A stretch of 64,000 bases of DNA from Rhizobium chutanense (GCF_002531935.1 NZ_NWSV01000010.1:1-64000), one strand, 5' to 3'. Positions 35,322-43,402 are shown, numbered from the stretch's first letter. The notes: generated from the letters alone by a model not told the origin. Numbers and translations: made by a program.

Positions 35322-35324
35322 GCT

Positions 35325-35450
35325 AGCGGTTCAGCTCTTCCCGGAGGCGCAGAACCGCTCTAGCTTTTGTTTTTACGCAATTCCCGGCAAAAGCGTTTCA
35401 CGCTTTGCCTGGGAAAACCGCTTCGCACTTTTCCTGGCATTGCTCTATCG
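35325..35450. repeat. Rhizobium-type intergenic palindromic repeat
   Basis: Two palindromes in tandem: AGCGGTTC / GAACCGCT (35325-35359), then an imperfect long one around AAGCG-TTTCA-CGCTT (about 35385-35412). TTTTTACGCAATTCC and CTTTTCCTGGCATTGC flank the second. Its layout (palindrome, CTCTAGC, palindrome) resembles the two copies at 55428 and 60657, though the sequence differs. Confidence 0.5.
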
Positions 35451-35521
35451 GGCGGATGTGCAAGAATCGGGTGGTTTGCTCACCCCCTATTGATTATCTC
35501 CTTGTGACAAGGAGAAAGACC

Positions 35522-36394
35522 ATGGATATGATTGCGAACCTGCAGACAGACATCACGCCTGACGGCCCTGATTATGATATCGTCCGTCGGGTCATCGAAC
35601 TCATCACCGAGGACTACCGCGACCAGCCTTCGCTGGAGGCGATCGCCGCGCGGCTCAATCAGTCGCCGACGCAGCTGCAGAAGACCTTCACCCGCTGGGC
35701 CGGCCTGTCGCCGAAGGGCTTCCTACAGGCGGTGACGCTCGACCATGCCAAGCGGCTGCTGCGCAAGGAAGACATGCCATTGCTCGAGACGTCGATCGAG
35801 GTCGGCCTCTCCGGACCGAGCCGGCTGCACGATCTCTTCGTTACCCACGAAGCGATGTCGCCCGGCGAATGGAAAGCCAAGGGCGGCGGTCTCACCATCC
35901 GCTACGGTTTCCACATCTGCCCTTTCGGCATGGCGCTGATCATGGTGACCGACCGCGGCCTTGCCGGCCTTGCCTTCAGCGATTCCGGCGACGAGCGGGC
36001 ATGCCTCGAGGATATGACCTGCCGCTGGCCGAATGCCTGTTATGTCGAAGACCTGCAGGCGACGCTTCCCTATGCCGCCCGCATTTTCGAACCCGGCAGA
36101 TGGTCCTCCGAGCAGCCGTTGCGCGTTGTGCTGATCGGCACCGATTTCCAGGTGCGTGTCTGGCAGAGCCTGCTGAAGATCCCGTTCGGCAAGGCGGTCA
36201 CCTATTCCGATATCGCCAACGATATCGGCCGGCCGACGGCGCAGCGCGCCGTGGGGGCTGCGGTCGGGGCAAATCCGATCTCTTTCGTCGTGCCCTGCCA
36301 CCGGGCGCTCGGCAAGAACGGCGCTTTGACCGGATATCACTGGGGCCTCACCCGCAAACGGGCGATGCTTGGCTGGGAATCGGCACAGGCCTGA
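35522..36394 (+). CDS. Ada-like methylated-DNA--protein-cysteine methyltransferase with AraC HTH
   Basis: 290-residue fusion: an AraC-type HTH (residues about 15-115; LEAIAARLNQSPTQLQKTF) followed by an O6-methylguanine-DNA methyltransferase domain. The acceptor Cys is in VVPCHRALGKNG (about residue 260). QSLLKIPFGKAVTYSDIA and GRPTAQRAVGAAVGANP are its DNA-binding helices. It lacks the N-terminal zinc/methylphosphotriester domain of E. coli Ada, so the usual way of sensing alkylation is absent. ACAAGGAGAAAG precedes the ATG at 35522. It repairs O6-alkylguanine; whether it also regulates genes is unknown. Confidence 0.9.
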   Translation: MDMIANLQTDITPDGPDYDIVRRVIELITEDYRDQPSLEAIAARLNQSPTQLQKTFTRWAGLSPKGFLQAVTLDHAKRLLRKEDMPLLETSIEVGLSGPSRLHDLFVTHEAMSPGEWKAKGGGLTIRYGFHICPFGMALIMVTDRGLAGLAFSDSGDERACLEDMTCRWPNACYVEDLQATLPYAARIFEPGRWSSEQPLRVVLIGTDFQVRVWQSLLKIPFGKAVTYSDIANDIGRPTAQRAVGAAVGANPISFVVPCHRALGKNGALTGYHWGLTRKRAMLGWESAQA

Positions 36395-36413
36395 GCGGGG
36401 GATCGTTCGTCGC

Positions 36414-37439
36414 TTATCGCTCCGGCATTTCTCCCCGCTGGGGCGATGAGGCCGGCGGTGATGTTTCGGCCAAATCCAGCAAGGCCCGGGCGGCACTTTC
36501 ATCGGTGATCAGCGTGTTGCAGCCGATGCGCTTGATCGTGGCGCGGATGGCGATGGCGCGATGGGCGCCGCCGGAGGAGAGCACGATGTGCTTGGCTTCC
36601 TTCAGCGTATCGAGATCGACGGACATGACGCGCCGATTGATCGAGTGGTCGACGGAATTGCCGTCCTTGTCGAGGAAGTTGAACATCGTGTCGCAGACGC
36701 AGCCGGCATCGATCAGCTCCTGCAACTCGGCCTTCGATATCCAGCCCTCCGACAGCGAGGTCGAATGCGGGCCGATATCGCCGCAGCTGACGATCGCCAG
36801 GTCGAGGTTCTCGGCCAGACGGTAGATCGTGTCCAGACCGCATTTTTCGATCAGATTGCGCTTGGTCTCGATGGAATCGACGAGAAGCGGCGCCAGGAAC
36901 ATATAACATTCGGCGCCGAGCTGATTGGCCAGCCGCCATGTGTAATCGATCGGGTTCGTCTGGTGCACGGCGACGATACCGCCCAAGAGCGAAACGACCT
37001 TGCAATTGGCGCGGCGCGGCGGCCGGAAGCTCGACAGCGAGGCGGTCATGGTGCGGCCCCAGCCGACGCCGATGGTATAGTCGTCGGGGATGGCTTCGGA
37101 AAGGAACTGGCCAAGCGCCAGGCCGACATTCCTCGCCAGAGAATTGACATCGCCATGGATCGATGCCGGCACCACGATCGCCTCGTCGAGGCCGTAGGCG
37201 CGCTCCAGCTTCACAGCCAGTTCGACGCAGTCGCCGATCGAATCGTTGATCCAGATCTGCACTTCGCTGCGTTTCATCGCCTCGTCGAGCAGGCGGATGA
37301 CGGTGGTGCGGCTGATGCCGAGCTGTTCGGCGACGTCCTTCTGGGTCAGGCCCTCATTGTAATAGAGCCACGCCGCCCTCAGCCGCAGTGAGGATGCCTC
37401 GGAATAGGCCGTGTGCGTGCCGCGTTTGAGTTTGACCAC
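36414..37439 (-). CDS. SorC-family sugar-binding transcriptional regulator
   Basis: 341-residue regulator. An N-terminal HTH is at residues about 30-55 (LTQKDVAEQLGISRTTVIRL) and the C-terminal sugar-binding domain has IGVGWGRTMTASL and VSLLGGIVAVH. The start is GTG at 37439 with GGAGG four bases upstream. The last 15 residues (SPPASSPQRGEM...) look like translated rhizobial intergenic repeat rather than family sequence. It is divergent from transaldolase across a 421-base gap that contains a small palindrome, so it may respond to a pentose or polyol phosphate. The target is not shown. Confidence 0.88.
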   Translation of the reverse strand: MVKLKRGTHTAYSEASSLRLRAAWLYYNEGLTQKDVAEQLGISRTTVIRLLDEAMKRSEVQIWINDSIGDCVELAVKLERAYGLDEAIVVPASIHGDVNSLARNVGLALGQFLSEAIPDDYTIGVGWGRTMTASLSSFRPPRRANCKVVSLLGGIVAVHQTNPIDYTWRLANQLGAECYMFLAPLLVDSIETKRNLIEKCGLDTIYRLAENLDLAIVSCGDIGPHSTSLSEGWISKAELQELIDAGCVCDTMFNFLDKDGNSVDHSINRRVMSVDLDTLKEAKHIVLSSGGAHRAIAIRATIKRIGCNTLITDESAARALLDLAETSPPASSPQRGEMPER

Positions 37440-37860
37440 ATTTCCTCCAGCCGAATTCCCGGCCCCAAATCCCTTTTGGGATGAACGGCTGTCGCGGCGC
37501 GTTTGTTGAAGGGGATAATGACGGGTGTGACACTTATGTCAATTGAAATGCACAAATGTCCTTGACTTTCCCTCGGGCGAACGGCGATAGTCCTGGCGAC
37601 ACGAAGTCGTTCTGTCCGTCCGAGGAGGACATAGTGCGGGCATGCCGAAAGTCACGACCGGCCTTCCAGCCGCAGGCGTTGTCTGCGTTCGAGCGGACGT
37701 TTGTTCGCCGGAACACCGCCACTGTCCTTTGCGTTTCTGAATCAGCCGTGACGGATGCGCGGATTTTCGCCTGCAGCATGCAAACTACCTCTCGGTAGAT
37801 CACCTTTGCCGGGCGGAACTCGCACCGGTCGCAGCCCAAGTTCAACAAGGATTATTGACC
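37440..37860. other. 421-base non-coding region between SorC regulator and tal
   Basis: No convincing gene. An 80-codon frame near 37556 has no ribosome-binding site and no family-like features. The region holds a palindrome at 37528-37541, a TTGACT element at 37562-37567 with a poor -10 (GATAGT) 18 bases on, and the tal leader with AAGGA. It is long for a simple promoter and could encode a small RNA, which the sequence alone cannot show. Confidence 0.4.
37528..37541. promoter_or_regulatory. TGACA-CTTA-TGTCA palindrome upstream of the SorC gene
   Basis: 5-bp arms with a 4-base spacer, about 90 bases upstream of the SorC start and just before the TTGACT element that faces tal. It is a possible operator for the SorC protein. 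Confidence 0.35.
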
Positions 37861-38826
37861 ATGACATCCAAGCTTGACCAACTCCGCGAGATTACCACCG
37901 TCGTCGCCGATACCGGCGACATCGAAGCCGTCGCCCGCCTGAAGCCTGTGGATTGCACGACCAACCCGAGCATCGTGCTGAAGGCATTGGGCACGCCGAT
38001 GTTTGCCGACGCCATCAAGGAAGCCGTCGCCTGGGGCAAAAAGCAGGGCGGCAATCCCGAAGCCGTTTCCTCCGCCGTTGCCGACCGTCTCGCCATCTCC
38101 GTCGGCGCAGCACTTGTGAAGCTCGTCCCGGGCCGCGTCTCGACCGAAGTCGATGCCGATCTGTCTTTCGATACCGAAGCTTCGCTTGCCAAGGCGCGGG
38201 CGATCATCGCTGCCTACAAGGATCGCGGCATCGATCAGGACCGCATCCTCATCAAGCTCGCTTCCACCTGGGAAGGCATCCGCGCGGCGGAAGTGCTGCA
38301 GAAGGAAGGCATTGACTGCAACCTGACGCTTCTCTTCAGCAAGGCCCAGGCGATCGCCTGTGCCGACGCCAAGGTATTCCTGATCTCGCCCTTCGTCGGC
38401 CGTATCCTCGACTGGTACAAGAAGTCAACCGGCAAGGAATTCGGCCCCGAGGAAGATCCGGGCGTCATCTCCGTCCGTGACATCTACAACTACTACAAGG
38501 CCAACGACATCAAGACGATCGTCATGGGCGCCTCCTTCCGCAGTGCCGGCGAAATCGAAGCCCTTGCCGGCTGCGACCGCCTGACCATCAGCCCGAACCT
38601 GCTCGACGAGCTCGCCAAGGATGAGGGCAAGCTGGAGCGCAAGCTCTCGCCGGAAAGCCGCAAGCCGGATCCGAAGGTCTCGGTCGACGAGAAGACCTTC
38701 CGCTGGCTGATGAACGAAGATGCGATGGCGACGGAAAAGCTCGCCGAAGGTATCCGCGCCTTCGCCAAGGATCTCGGAACGTTGCGCGCCATGGTGCAGA
38801 AGGAACTGCAACTCGCCGCCGCCTGA
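37861..38826 (+). CDS. tal: Transaldolase
   Basis: 321-residue TIM-barrel enzyme of the pentose phosphate pathway, moving a dihydroxyacetone unit from sedoheptulose 7-phosphate to glyceraldehyde 3-phosphate. Motifs: [12 protein letters not shown] (residues about 32-43), the Schiff-base Lys in [12 protein letters not shown], and CNLTLLFS. Length fits the TalA/TalB class rather than the short type. ATG at 37861; a TTG two codons earlier is in frame but poor. It is followed by a strong terminator and so is probably monocistronic. Confidence 0.96.
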   Translation: MTSKLDQLREITTVVADTGDIEAVARLKPVDCTTNPSIVLKALGTPMFADAIKEAVAWGKKQGGNPEAVSSAVADRLAISVGAALVKLVPGRVSTEVDADLSFDTEASLAKARAIIAAYKDRGIDQDRILIKLASTWEGIRAAEVLQKEGIDCNLTLLFSKAQAIACADAKVFLISPFVGRILDWYKKSTGKEFGPEEDPGVISVRDIYNYYKANDIKTIVMGASFRSAGEIEALAGCDRLTISPNLLDELAKDEGKLERKLSPESRKPDPKVSVDEKTFRWLMNEDAMATEKLAEGIRAFAKDLGTLRAMVQKELQLAAA

Positions 38827-38847
38827 TAAGGCACGGCATAGAATCGG

Positions 38848-38881
38848 AGGCGCGGCTGCCGGCTGGCAGGCGCGCCTTTTT
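38848..38881 (+). terminator. Rho-independent terminator of tal
   Basis: AGGCGCG-G-CTGCC-GGCT-GGCAG-G-CGCGCCT, a 12-bp interrupted stem, followed by TTTTT, 21 bases after the tal stop. Confidence 0.85.
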
Positions 38882-38901
38882 CGTGCTGTTATCAAGGGCA
38901 T

Positions 38902-39588
38902 ATGCTGTCGGAGACCGATATGGCGGATGAGGAACGGGCAAATTCGCTTGCGGCATTTGCCGATAAGCATGCGAGCTTCATCATTGCCCTTGTTGCCGGA
39001 CTGGTGATCTTCCTGGCTGCGACCTCGCGGGAGGTCAGCGCCGGCAACATCCTGTTCGGCTGGAATGTCAGCGCCGGCATTTTTGTCGTGCTCAGCTGGC
39101 GCAAGATGTTGTGGGCGACGGTCGAAAGCATCCGGAAACGCTCCGCGGATCTCGATTTTTCCGACACCGTCTTGCTGGCTCTTTCGATCGGCGCTGCCAT
39201 TGCCAGCATCGCCGGCATCGGCATCGAGCTTCATTCGATCAAGGAGGCGGCGCCCGACGTTGCGCTGGCGCGGGCGGGTGCGGCGGTGCTGACGATCCTG
39301 ATCTCCTGGATCTTCCTTCATACGCTCTTCACCATCCATTATGCCCATTATTTCTATGGCGGGGCGGACGAGGAGGGCGGTCTCAAATTTCCCGACGGGA
39401 TCGAAGAGCCCGGCTACTGGGACTTCCTCTATTTCTCTTTCACCATCGGCGTGGCCGCCCAGACCGCCGATGTTGCGGTCAGTTCGACCAGCATGCGCAA
39501 GCTGACGCTGCTGCATGCCGTGCTGTCCTTCCTGTTCAACACGACGATCCTGGCACTGGCGATCAACGTCGGGGCGAGCCTGCTTTAG
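38902..39588 (+). CDS. DUF1345 family membrane protein
   Basis: 228-residue inner-membrane protein with about five to six hydrophobic helices and the DUF1345 features HTLFTIHYAHYFY and YWDFLYFSFTIGVAAQTADV. AAGGG lies three bases before the ATG at 38902; an in-frame ATG at 38920 is possible. It is convergent with an anti-sigma gene (four bases apart). The family is widespread in alpha-proteobacteria and has no known function. Confidence 0.85.
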   Translation: MLSETDMADEERANSLAAFADKHASFIIALVAGLVIFLAATSREVSAGNILFGWNVSAGIFVVLSWRKMLWATVESIRKRSADLDFSDTVLLALSIGAAIASIAGIGIELHSIKEAAPDVALARAGAAVLTILISWIFLHTLFTIHYAHYFYGGADEEGGLKFPDGIEEPGYWDFLYFSFTIGVAAQTADVAVSSTSMRKLTLLHAVLSFLFNTTILALAINVGASLL

Positions 39589-39592
39589 ATCA

Positions 39593-40387
39593 TCATGCTC
39601 TCGCCGCCGCCCTGAAAAAGGACTCGAACTCGGCCAGATCGCCCGCGGCGACATCGGAAATCGCCCAGAATACCAGCCCGCCATCAGACCACCGCTTCAT
39701 GTTGTAGCCGTCATGCGCGGTGGTCGCCTGCGCGGTCGATGCCGCCGGCCAGATGAACAGGTTGATGACGTGACCGTGGCGCCGGTAGACCAGGGCCGCG
39801 ACGGAACGGCCATCGATATAATCGACACGCCCGCCGACCAGCGGAAAGCCGTCCTTGGCGAGATCGCTCACCGGTGGGGAAAAATCGATCCTGCCGTTGA
39901 ACCAGGGCTTTACGGCGTGCTGATCGGAGGTCAGCACGTCAGTCAGATGATCGGCCATCATCGATCTGACATGGCTTGCCATGATCTGGTCCTGCAAAAG
40001 CAGGGTCTGCGACGGTGCGTTGGCGAACAGAAAGGCGCCCGTTGCCAGAACCGCAAGCGAAGGCACGAAGCTCCATTGCCTTATAAAATCAAGGGCACGG
40101 CGCCAGACGGTCGGCTGGCGCGGCAGGCTGGATGCCGTTGCCATCTGTTCGAAAGACAGCATTGACAAGACCTGCGAACGCAGCGCCTCCGGCGGTCGCC
40201 ATTTGACACCATCCTGGTCGATGATTTTTTTCACGGCACGGACCCCTTCCATCTCAGCCCTGCAATTCGCGCAGGTGGCAAGATGATCTTCGAATTGCGC
40301 GGCACTGATGGAATCGAGTTCGCCATCGACAAAGCCGTGCAGCATGACGCGCCATTCGGGGCAGCCGTTCTGTTGGGCCTCACTCAT
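39593..40387 (-). CDS. Anti-sigma factor (zinc-finger ZAS type, membrane-anchored)
   Basis: 264-residue protein. The N-terminal anti-sigma domain has the His-x3-Cys-x2-Cys zinc motif in EDHLATCANC (about residues 33-42). A single transmembrane helix near residues 108-125 (SFVPSLAVLATGAFLF) and a periplasmic domain follow. The ATG at 40387 overlaps the stop of the sigma gene (ATGA), the usual layout of an ECF sigma and its inhibitor. In the cell it would hold the sigma factor at the membrane until a signal changes the zinc site or the periplasmic domain. The signal may be redox because the zinc ligands are thiols; this is inference. Confidence 0.9.
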   Translation of the reverse strand: MSEAQQNGCPEWRVMLHGFVDGELDSISAAQFEDHLATCANCRAEMEGVRAVKKIIDQDGVKWRPPEALRSQVLSMLSFEQMATASSLPRQPTVWRRALDFIRQWSFVPSLAVLATGAFLFANAPSQTLLLQDQIMASHVRSMMADHLTDVLTSDQHAVKPWFNGRIDFSPPVSDLAKDGFPLVGGRVDYIDGRSVAALVYRRHGHVINLFIWPAASTAQATTAHDGYNMKRWSDGGLVFWAISDVAAGDLAEFESFFRAAARA

Positions 40388-41133
40388 CCCGCTGTCTCGC
40401 TTTTGCTGCAAGCATCCCAGGCTTCGCCAAATTCACGCCGTGCCCTGGCAAGCCGCGACATGACGGTGCCGATCGGCGCATCGATGATTTCGGCGATCTG
40501 CCGATAGGAAAGATCCTCAAGTTCGCGCAAGACGAGGATTTCCCGCATCGCTTCCGGAAGCCGGCTGATAACAGTGCGCACGCGCTGCTGCTCGCTTCGC
40601 CGGATTGTCGCCGTCTCCGGCGAATCCTCTTCCGAGGCGACCTGGTACCCTTCGACTTCGTCGAGATGGGCATCACCGTCATCGCCGAGATGCCGCTCGA
40701 ACCGCGCTTTGCGCCGATCCTGCTGGCGCCAGGCATGGCAGCAGTTCCTGACGATGGCAAAGAGCCAGGCGCGCGGGTCGCCACCGCGGTAGGTTTCGAA
40801 ATTGCGGTAGGCGCGAAGGAACGCTTCCTGAACAATGTCCTGCGCGGCATCGGCGTCGCGGCTGAGGAACCGAGCAAAATTATAGGCGGCGTCAAGATGC
40901 GGAACGATCATGTGCTGGAAGCGCTGTAGGGACTCGTGCTGCGCAGTCGCACCGGCTGCTCGAGCGACCCGATCGCCGTTTGTTTTTTCCGAGACCATGA
41001 GATGGAACAGCCGTGCCGCGCCGCCGAGAAGCACTGCCAGCAGTGAGGGTCGAATGCGAAGCTGCGACCCCTGCCGGGCCGGCAACGACCAGTCGTTCGA
41101 TGCGACTGGATAGGCGATCTGAGCGTTTGTCAT
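40384..41133 (-). CDS. ECF (RpoE-type) RNA polymerase sigma factor
   Basis: 249-residue ECF sigma factor. Sigma-2 lies near residues 80-150 (YNFARFLSRDADAAQDIVQE, RAWLFAIVRNCC) and sigma-4 near 185-240 (LPEAMREILVLRELEDLSY, RQIAEIIDAPIGTVMSRL). The 75 residues before sigma-2 are unusual for the family. An ATG at 40998 would give a more standard 204-residue protein but lacks a Shine-Dalgarno, while 41133 has AGGTAGGA. It is divergent from a metallo-hydrolase operon, and both directions carry the same promoter pattern (GGAATAA-N18-CTAG), so it probably drives its own operon and the divergent one. Confidence 0.92.
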   Translation of the reverse strand: MTNAQIAYPVASNDWSLPARQGSQLRIRPSLLAVLLGGAARLFHLMVSEKTNGDRVARAAGATAQHESLQRFQHMIVPHLDAAYNFARFLSRDADAAQDIVQEAFLRAYRNFETYRGGDPRAWLFAIVRNCCHAWRQQDRRKARFERHLGDDGDAHLDEVEGYQVASEEDSPETATIRRSEQQRVRTVISRLPEAMREILVLRELEDLSYRQIAEIIDAPIGTVMSRLARARREFGEAWDACSKSETAG

Positions 41134-41205
41134 GATCCTACCTGCCTCAAGAGCAGCCGAATTTAGGCGTGAGACCCGCAGTTCTGCAATGCGGTCCCTT
41201 GCCGT

Positions 41206-41234
41206 CTAGACCGGTCGGCGCGCGATTTTATTCC
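41206..41234 (-). promoter_or_regulatory. ECF-type promoter of the sigma/anti-sigma operon
   Basis: On the minus strand GGAATAA (41234-41228) is followed by exactly 18 bases and CTAG (41209-41206), 73 bases upstream of the sigma start. The same pattern with the same spacing faces the divergent operon, so autoregulation by the ECF sigma factor is likely. Confidence 0.6.
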
Positions 41235-41334
41235 ATGTCGACGCCAATTTATTTGCGCGCCGATGGGCATCGGTCACGTTCAAGAGAAATGATGAAGCAG
41301 TTTCAATTGCTTGAAGGAAAGGCGCCAGGGGTCG

Positions 41335-41363
41335 GGAATAAGCGCTCTTCGCCGGCGATCTAG
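41335..41363 (+). promoter_or_regulatory. ECF-type promoter of the metallo-hydrolase/TPR/DoxX operon
   Basis: GGAATAA (41335-41341), 18 bases, CTAG (41360-41363), 73 bases upstream of the metallo-hydrolase start. GGAATAA as a -35 element resembles the GGAA-type elements used by ECF sigma factors. Confidence 0.6.
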
Positions 41364-41436
41364 TTCGTCAGCGAGGACATCTGAGCAATTGCTGTCTTCG
41401 CGACCGGAAATGCCATCAACAAGAGGAGGCATATTC

Positions 41437-42411
41437 ATGTTCACCATGTCACGTCGCGCCGTGCTGGGCTCGGCTGCTGCTGCGGCGGCATTCGGCCTGT
41501 CGTCGAAGCTCGAATTCGTCATGCCGGCGCTCGCCGCAGCGCCGCTGGAGCCGATGGTCGGCTTCTTTAAATACAAGGTCGGGGATGTCGAGGTCACTGC
41601 GATCTACGACGGCATCTGGAAAAAACCGCATGACCCGACTTTCATCAAGAACGCCTCGATCGAAGACACCAAGGAGGCGCTTTCCAAGGCGGGGTTGACG
41701 ACCGAATTCATGCCGATCCCGCTGACGGTGGTCGTGCTGAAGCTCGGCGACCGCTTAATCATGATGGATGCCGGCTCGGGCGTCGGTCAGTGGCAGGCGA
41801 ATGCCACGCACCTCCCGGCGAACATGGCAGCCGCCGGCATCGACTACAAGAAGATCGACACGATTATGCTCTCGCATTTCCACCCGGATCACGTCTGGGG
41901 CTTGATGGAAAAGGGAACGAACGATCCTGTCTTCCCGAACGCCGAACTCATCGTCAACGCCGTCGAATATAACTGGTGGACGGAGCCCGGCCGGGTCGAG
42001 AAGCTTGCCGAAGGCCGCAAGCCGGCCGGCAAGCGCATCGCCGACGTCTTTCCGAAATGGAAGAACTGGAGATTGGTGGATGACGGGGCCGAGGTTGCAC
42101 CGGGAATACGGCTTCTTGCCGCGCCCGGCCACACGCCGGGTCATTCGACCTATCTTGTCATCTCGGGCAGCAAGCAACTGCTAGTCTCGGCCGATATCAT
42201 GTATGTGCCGGCGCTGCTTGCGCCCCATCCCGAATGGCAGGGCAGCTACGACCAGGACGGGCCGATGGCAATCGACACGCGGCGCCGTCTCATCGACCGC
42301 ATCATTGCCGATAATATCGCCATTTGCGGCTCGCACTTCCCCTTCCCCGGCTCGGGCACCTTCGTCAAGGACGGAAGCGCCTATGGCTTCACACCGACAA
42401 TCCAGGCCTGA
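41437..42411 (+). CDS. Tat-exported MBL-fold metallo-hydrolase
   Basis: 324-residue metallo-beta-lactamase-fold hydrolase. A twin-arginine signal is at residues 1-35 (MSRRAVLGS, then an Ala-rich stretch ending ALAAAP), so the folded enzyme goes to the periplasm. Metal ligands: HFHPDH (about residue 150), GHTPGH, the Asp in SADIMY and a final His in GSHFPFPG. AAGAGGAGG precedes the ATG at 41437. It is first in an operon with TPR and DoxX genes, divergent from the ECF sigma gene. The substrate is unknown; lactones, thioesters and sulfur compounds are used by relatives. Confidence 0.88.
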   Translation: MFTMSRRAVLGSAAAAAAFGLSSKLEFVMPALAAAPLEPMVGFFKYKVGDVEVTAIYDGIWKKPHDPTFIKNASIEDTKEALSKAGLTTEFMPIPLTVVVLKLGDRLIMMDAGSGVGQWQANATHLPANMAAAGIDYKKIDTIMLSHFHPDHVWGLMEKGTNDPVFPNAELIVNAVEYNWWTEPGRVEKLAEGRKPAGKRIADVFPKWKNWRLVDDGAEVAPGIRLLAAPGHTPGHSTYLVISGSKQLLVSADIMYVPALLAPHPEWQGSYDQDGPMAIDTRRRLIDRIIADNIAICGSHFPFPGSGTFVKDGSAYGFTPTIQA

Positions 42412-42431
42412 AAGTTCGAAAGGAGATCATC

Positions 42432-42893
42432 ATGAAATATGCAATTCTCGGATTCATCTGGCTTTGTGCCATATCCGCCGGCTTTTCCGCGGTGACGGCG
42501 TTTCCGGCCTTTGCCGTCGACAACATGCAATCGACGGATGCTCCCGACCTGAGGTCGGTGCGCGCCAAGATCGATGCCAAGGATTACGTCGGCGCCCTAG
42601 CGGAGCTTCGCGGCCTCGCCGAGGACAATCAGCAGGCAGATGTCTATAATCTGATGGGATATACGCTGCGCAAGACCGGTGACTACAAAACGTCGCTGAC
42701 CTACTACACCAAGGCCCTGGAGCTTCAGTCCGATCACAAGGCGGCACGTGAGTATCTCGGCGAACTCTTTGTCGAAACAGGCGAGATGGCGAAGGCTGAG
42801 GAGCAGGTGGCATCGCTGAAGCAGCTTTGCCCGAGCGGCTGCGAAGAGCTCGAAGACCTGCAAAAGGCCATCACGGCCAAGAATGGCAATTGA
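42432..42893 (+). CDS. Periplasmic tetratricopeptide-repeat protein
   Basis: 153-residue exported protein. A signal peptide covers about residues 1-29 (cleavage after FAVD or so). Two to three TPR units lie between residues 45 and 130 (ADVYNLMGYTLRKTGDYKTSLTYYTKALEL). The C-terminus has a Cys pair in CPSGCEEL that could form a disulfide. GAAAGGAGATC precedes the ATG. It lies 20 bases after the metallo-hydrolase gene and 62 before the DoxX gene. A scaffold role in the periplasm, perhaps for the metallo-hydrolase, is inferred only from position. Confidence 0.85.
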   Translation: MKYAILGFIWLCAISAGFSAVTAFPAFAVDNMQSTDAPDLRSVRAKIDAKDYVGALAELRGLAEDNQQADVYNLMGYTLRKTGDYKTSLTYYTKALELQSDHKAAREYLGELFVETGEMAKAEEQVASLKQLCPSGCEELEDLQKAITAKNGN

Positions 42894-42910
42894 CGAGCAT
42901 ATAAACGCAA

Positions 42911-42935
42911 GAGCAGGTGGCCGAACCGCCTGCTC
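42911..42935 (+). terminator. Hairpin between the TPR and DoxX genes
   Basis: GAGCAGG-TGG / CCG-CCTGCTC stem (one G-U pair) with a CCGAA loop, followed by TCTTC. It is T-poor, so it may attenuate rather than stop transcription into the DoxX gene. Confidence 0.45.
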
Positions 42936-42955
42936 TCTTCAAGCGGGAGGATATG

Positions 42956-43402
42956 ATGGAAAATGCCCCAAGCCGGCTCCGACCGGCCGATCTCATTCTT
43001 CTCCTGGGCAGGCTGCTCTTGTCGCTGATCTTCCTGCACGAAGGCTCGGTGCTCGCCTCGGATATCACCGCAACGATCGACACTTTCGCAAAACTGGGGC
43101 TGTCGGCGCCGGTGGCGCTTGCCGTCATCGCCCTTCAGATCGGCGCCGGTCTTTGCGTGGCGACAGGCTTCTTCTGCCGGCTTGGCGCAGTGGCGCTGGC
43201 CTTCTTCTGCCTGGCGACGGCCTTGCTCTTTCACACGAATTTTGCCAGCCAGAACGAACTGCTGCATTTCGAAAAGGACCTGGCGATTGCCGGCGGCATG
43301 TTCGTGCTTTCGGCTTCAGGGGCGGGGTCGATATCGATCGACAGGCTGCTGAGAAAGCGGGCAGACCGAATGCATCCCTGGCTGGGGGCGGTGTTGTCGT
43401 GA
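42956..43402 (+). CDS. DoxX family membrane protein of the ECF module
   Basis: 148-residue membrane protein with four hydrophobic helices and DoxX features: LILLLGRLLLSLIFLHEGS at the start, ALQIGAGLCVATGFF and LHFEKDLAIAGGMFVLS. Two ATGs lie three bases apart; 42956 is chosen because the distance to GGAGG is better. DoxX members partner with thiol-oxidising or quinone enzymes, so with the ECF zinc-thiol sensor a role in envelope redox stress is likely. This is inference. Confidence 0.85.
   Translation: MENAPSRLRPADLILLLGRLLLSLIFLHEGSVLASDITATIDTFAKLGLSAPVALAVIALQIGAGLCVATGFFCRLGAVALAFFCLATALLFHTNFASQNELLHFEKDLAIAGGMFVLSASGAGSISIDRLLRKRADRMHPWLGAVLS

Larger units (their letters stand above)
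41134..41436. other. 303-base divergent promoter region of the ECF module
   Basis: Non-coding. It holds two oppositely directed copies of one promoter pattern, at 41206-41234 (toward the sigma gene) and 41335-41363 (toward the metallo-hydrolase operon). The middle section shows no gene or strong hairpin. Confidence 0.6.

Noticed and set aside
37556..37798. 80-codon ORF in the gap upstream of tal
   Set aside because: No ribosome-binding site, no family-like features and composition unlike the neighbouring genes.
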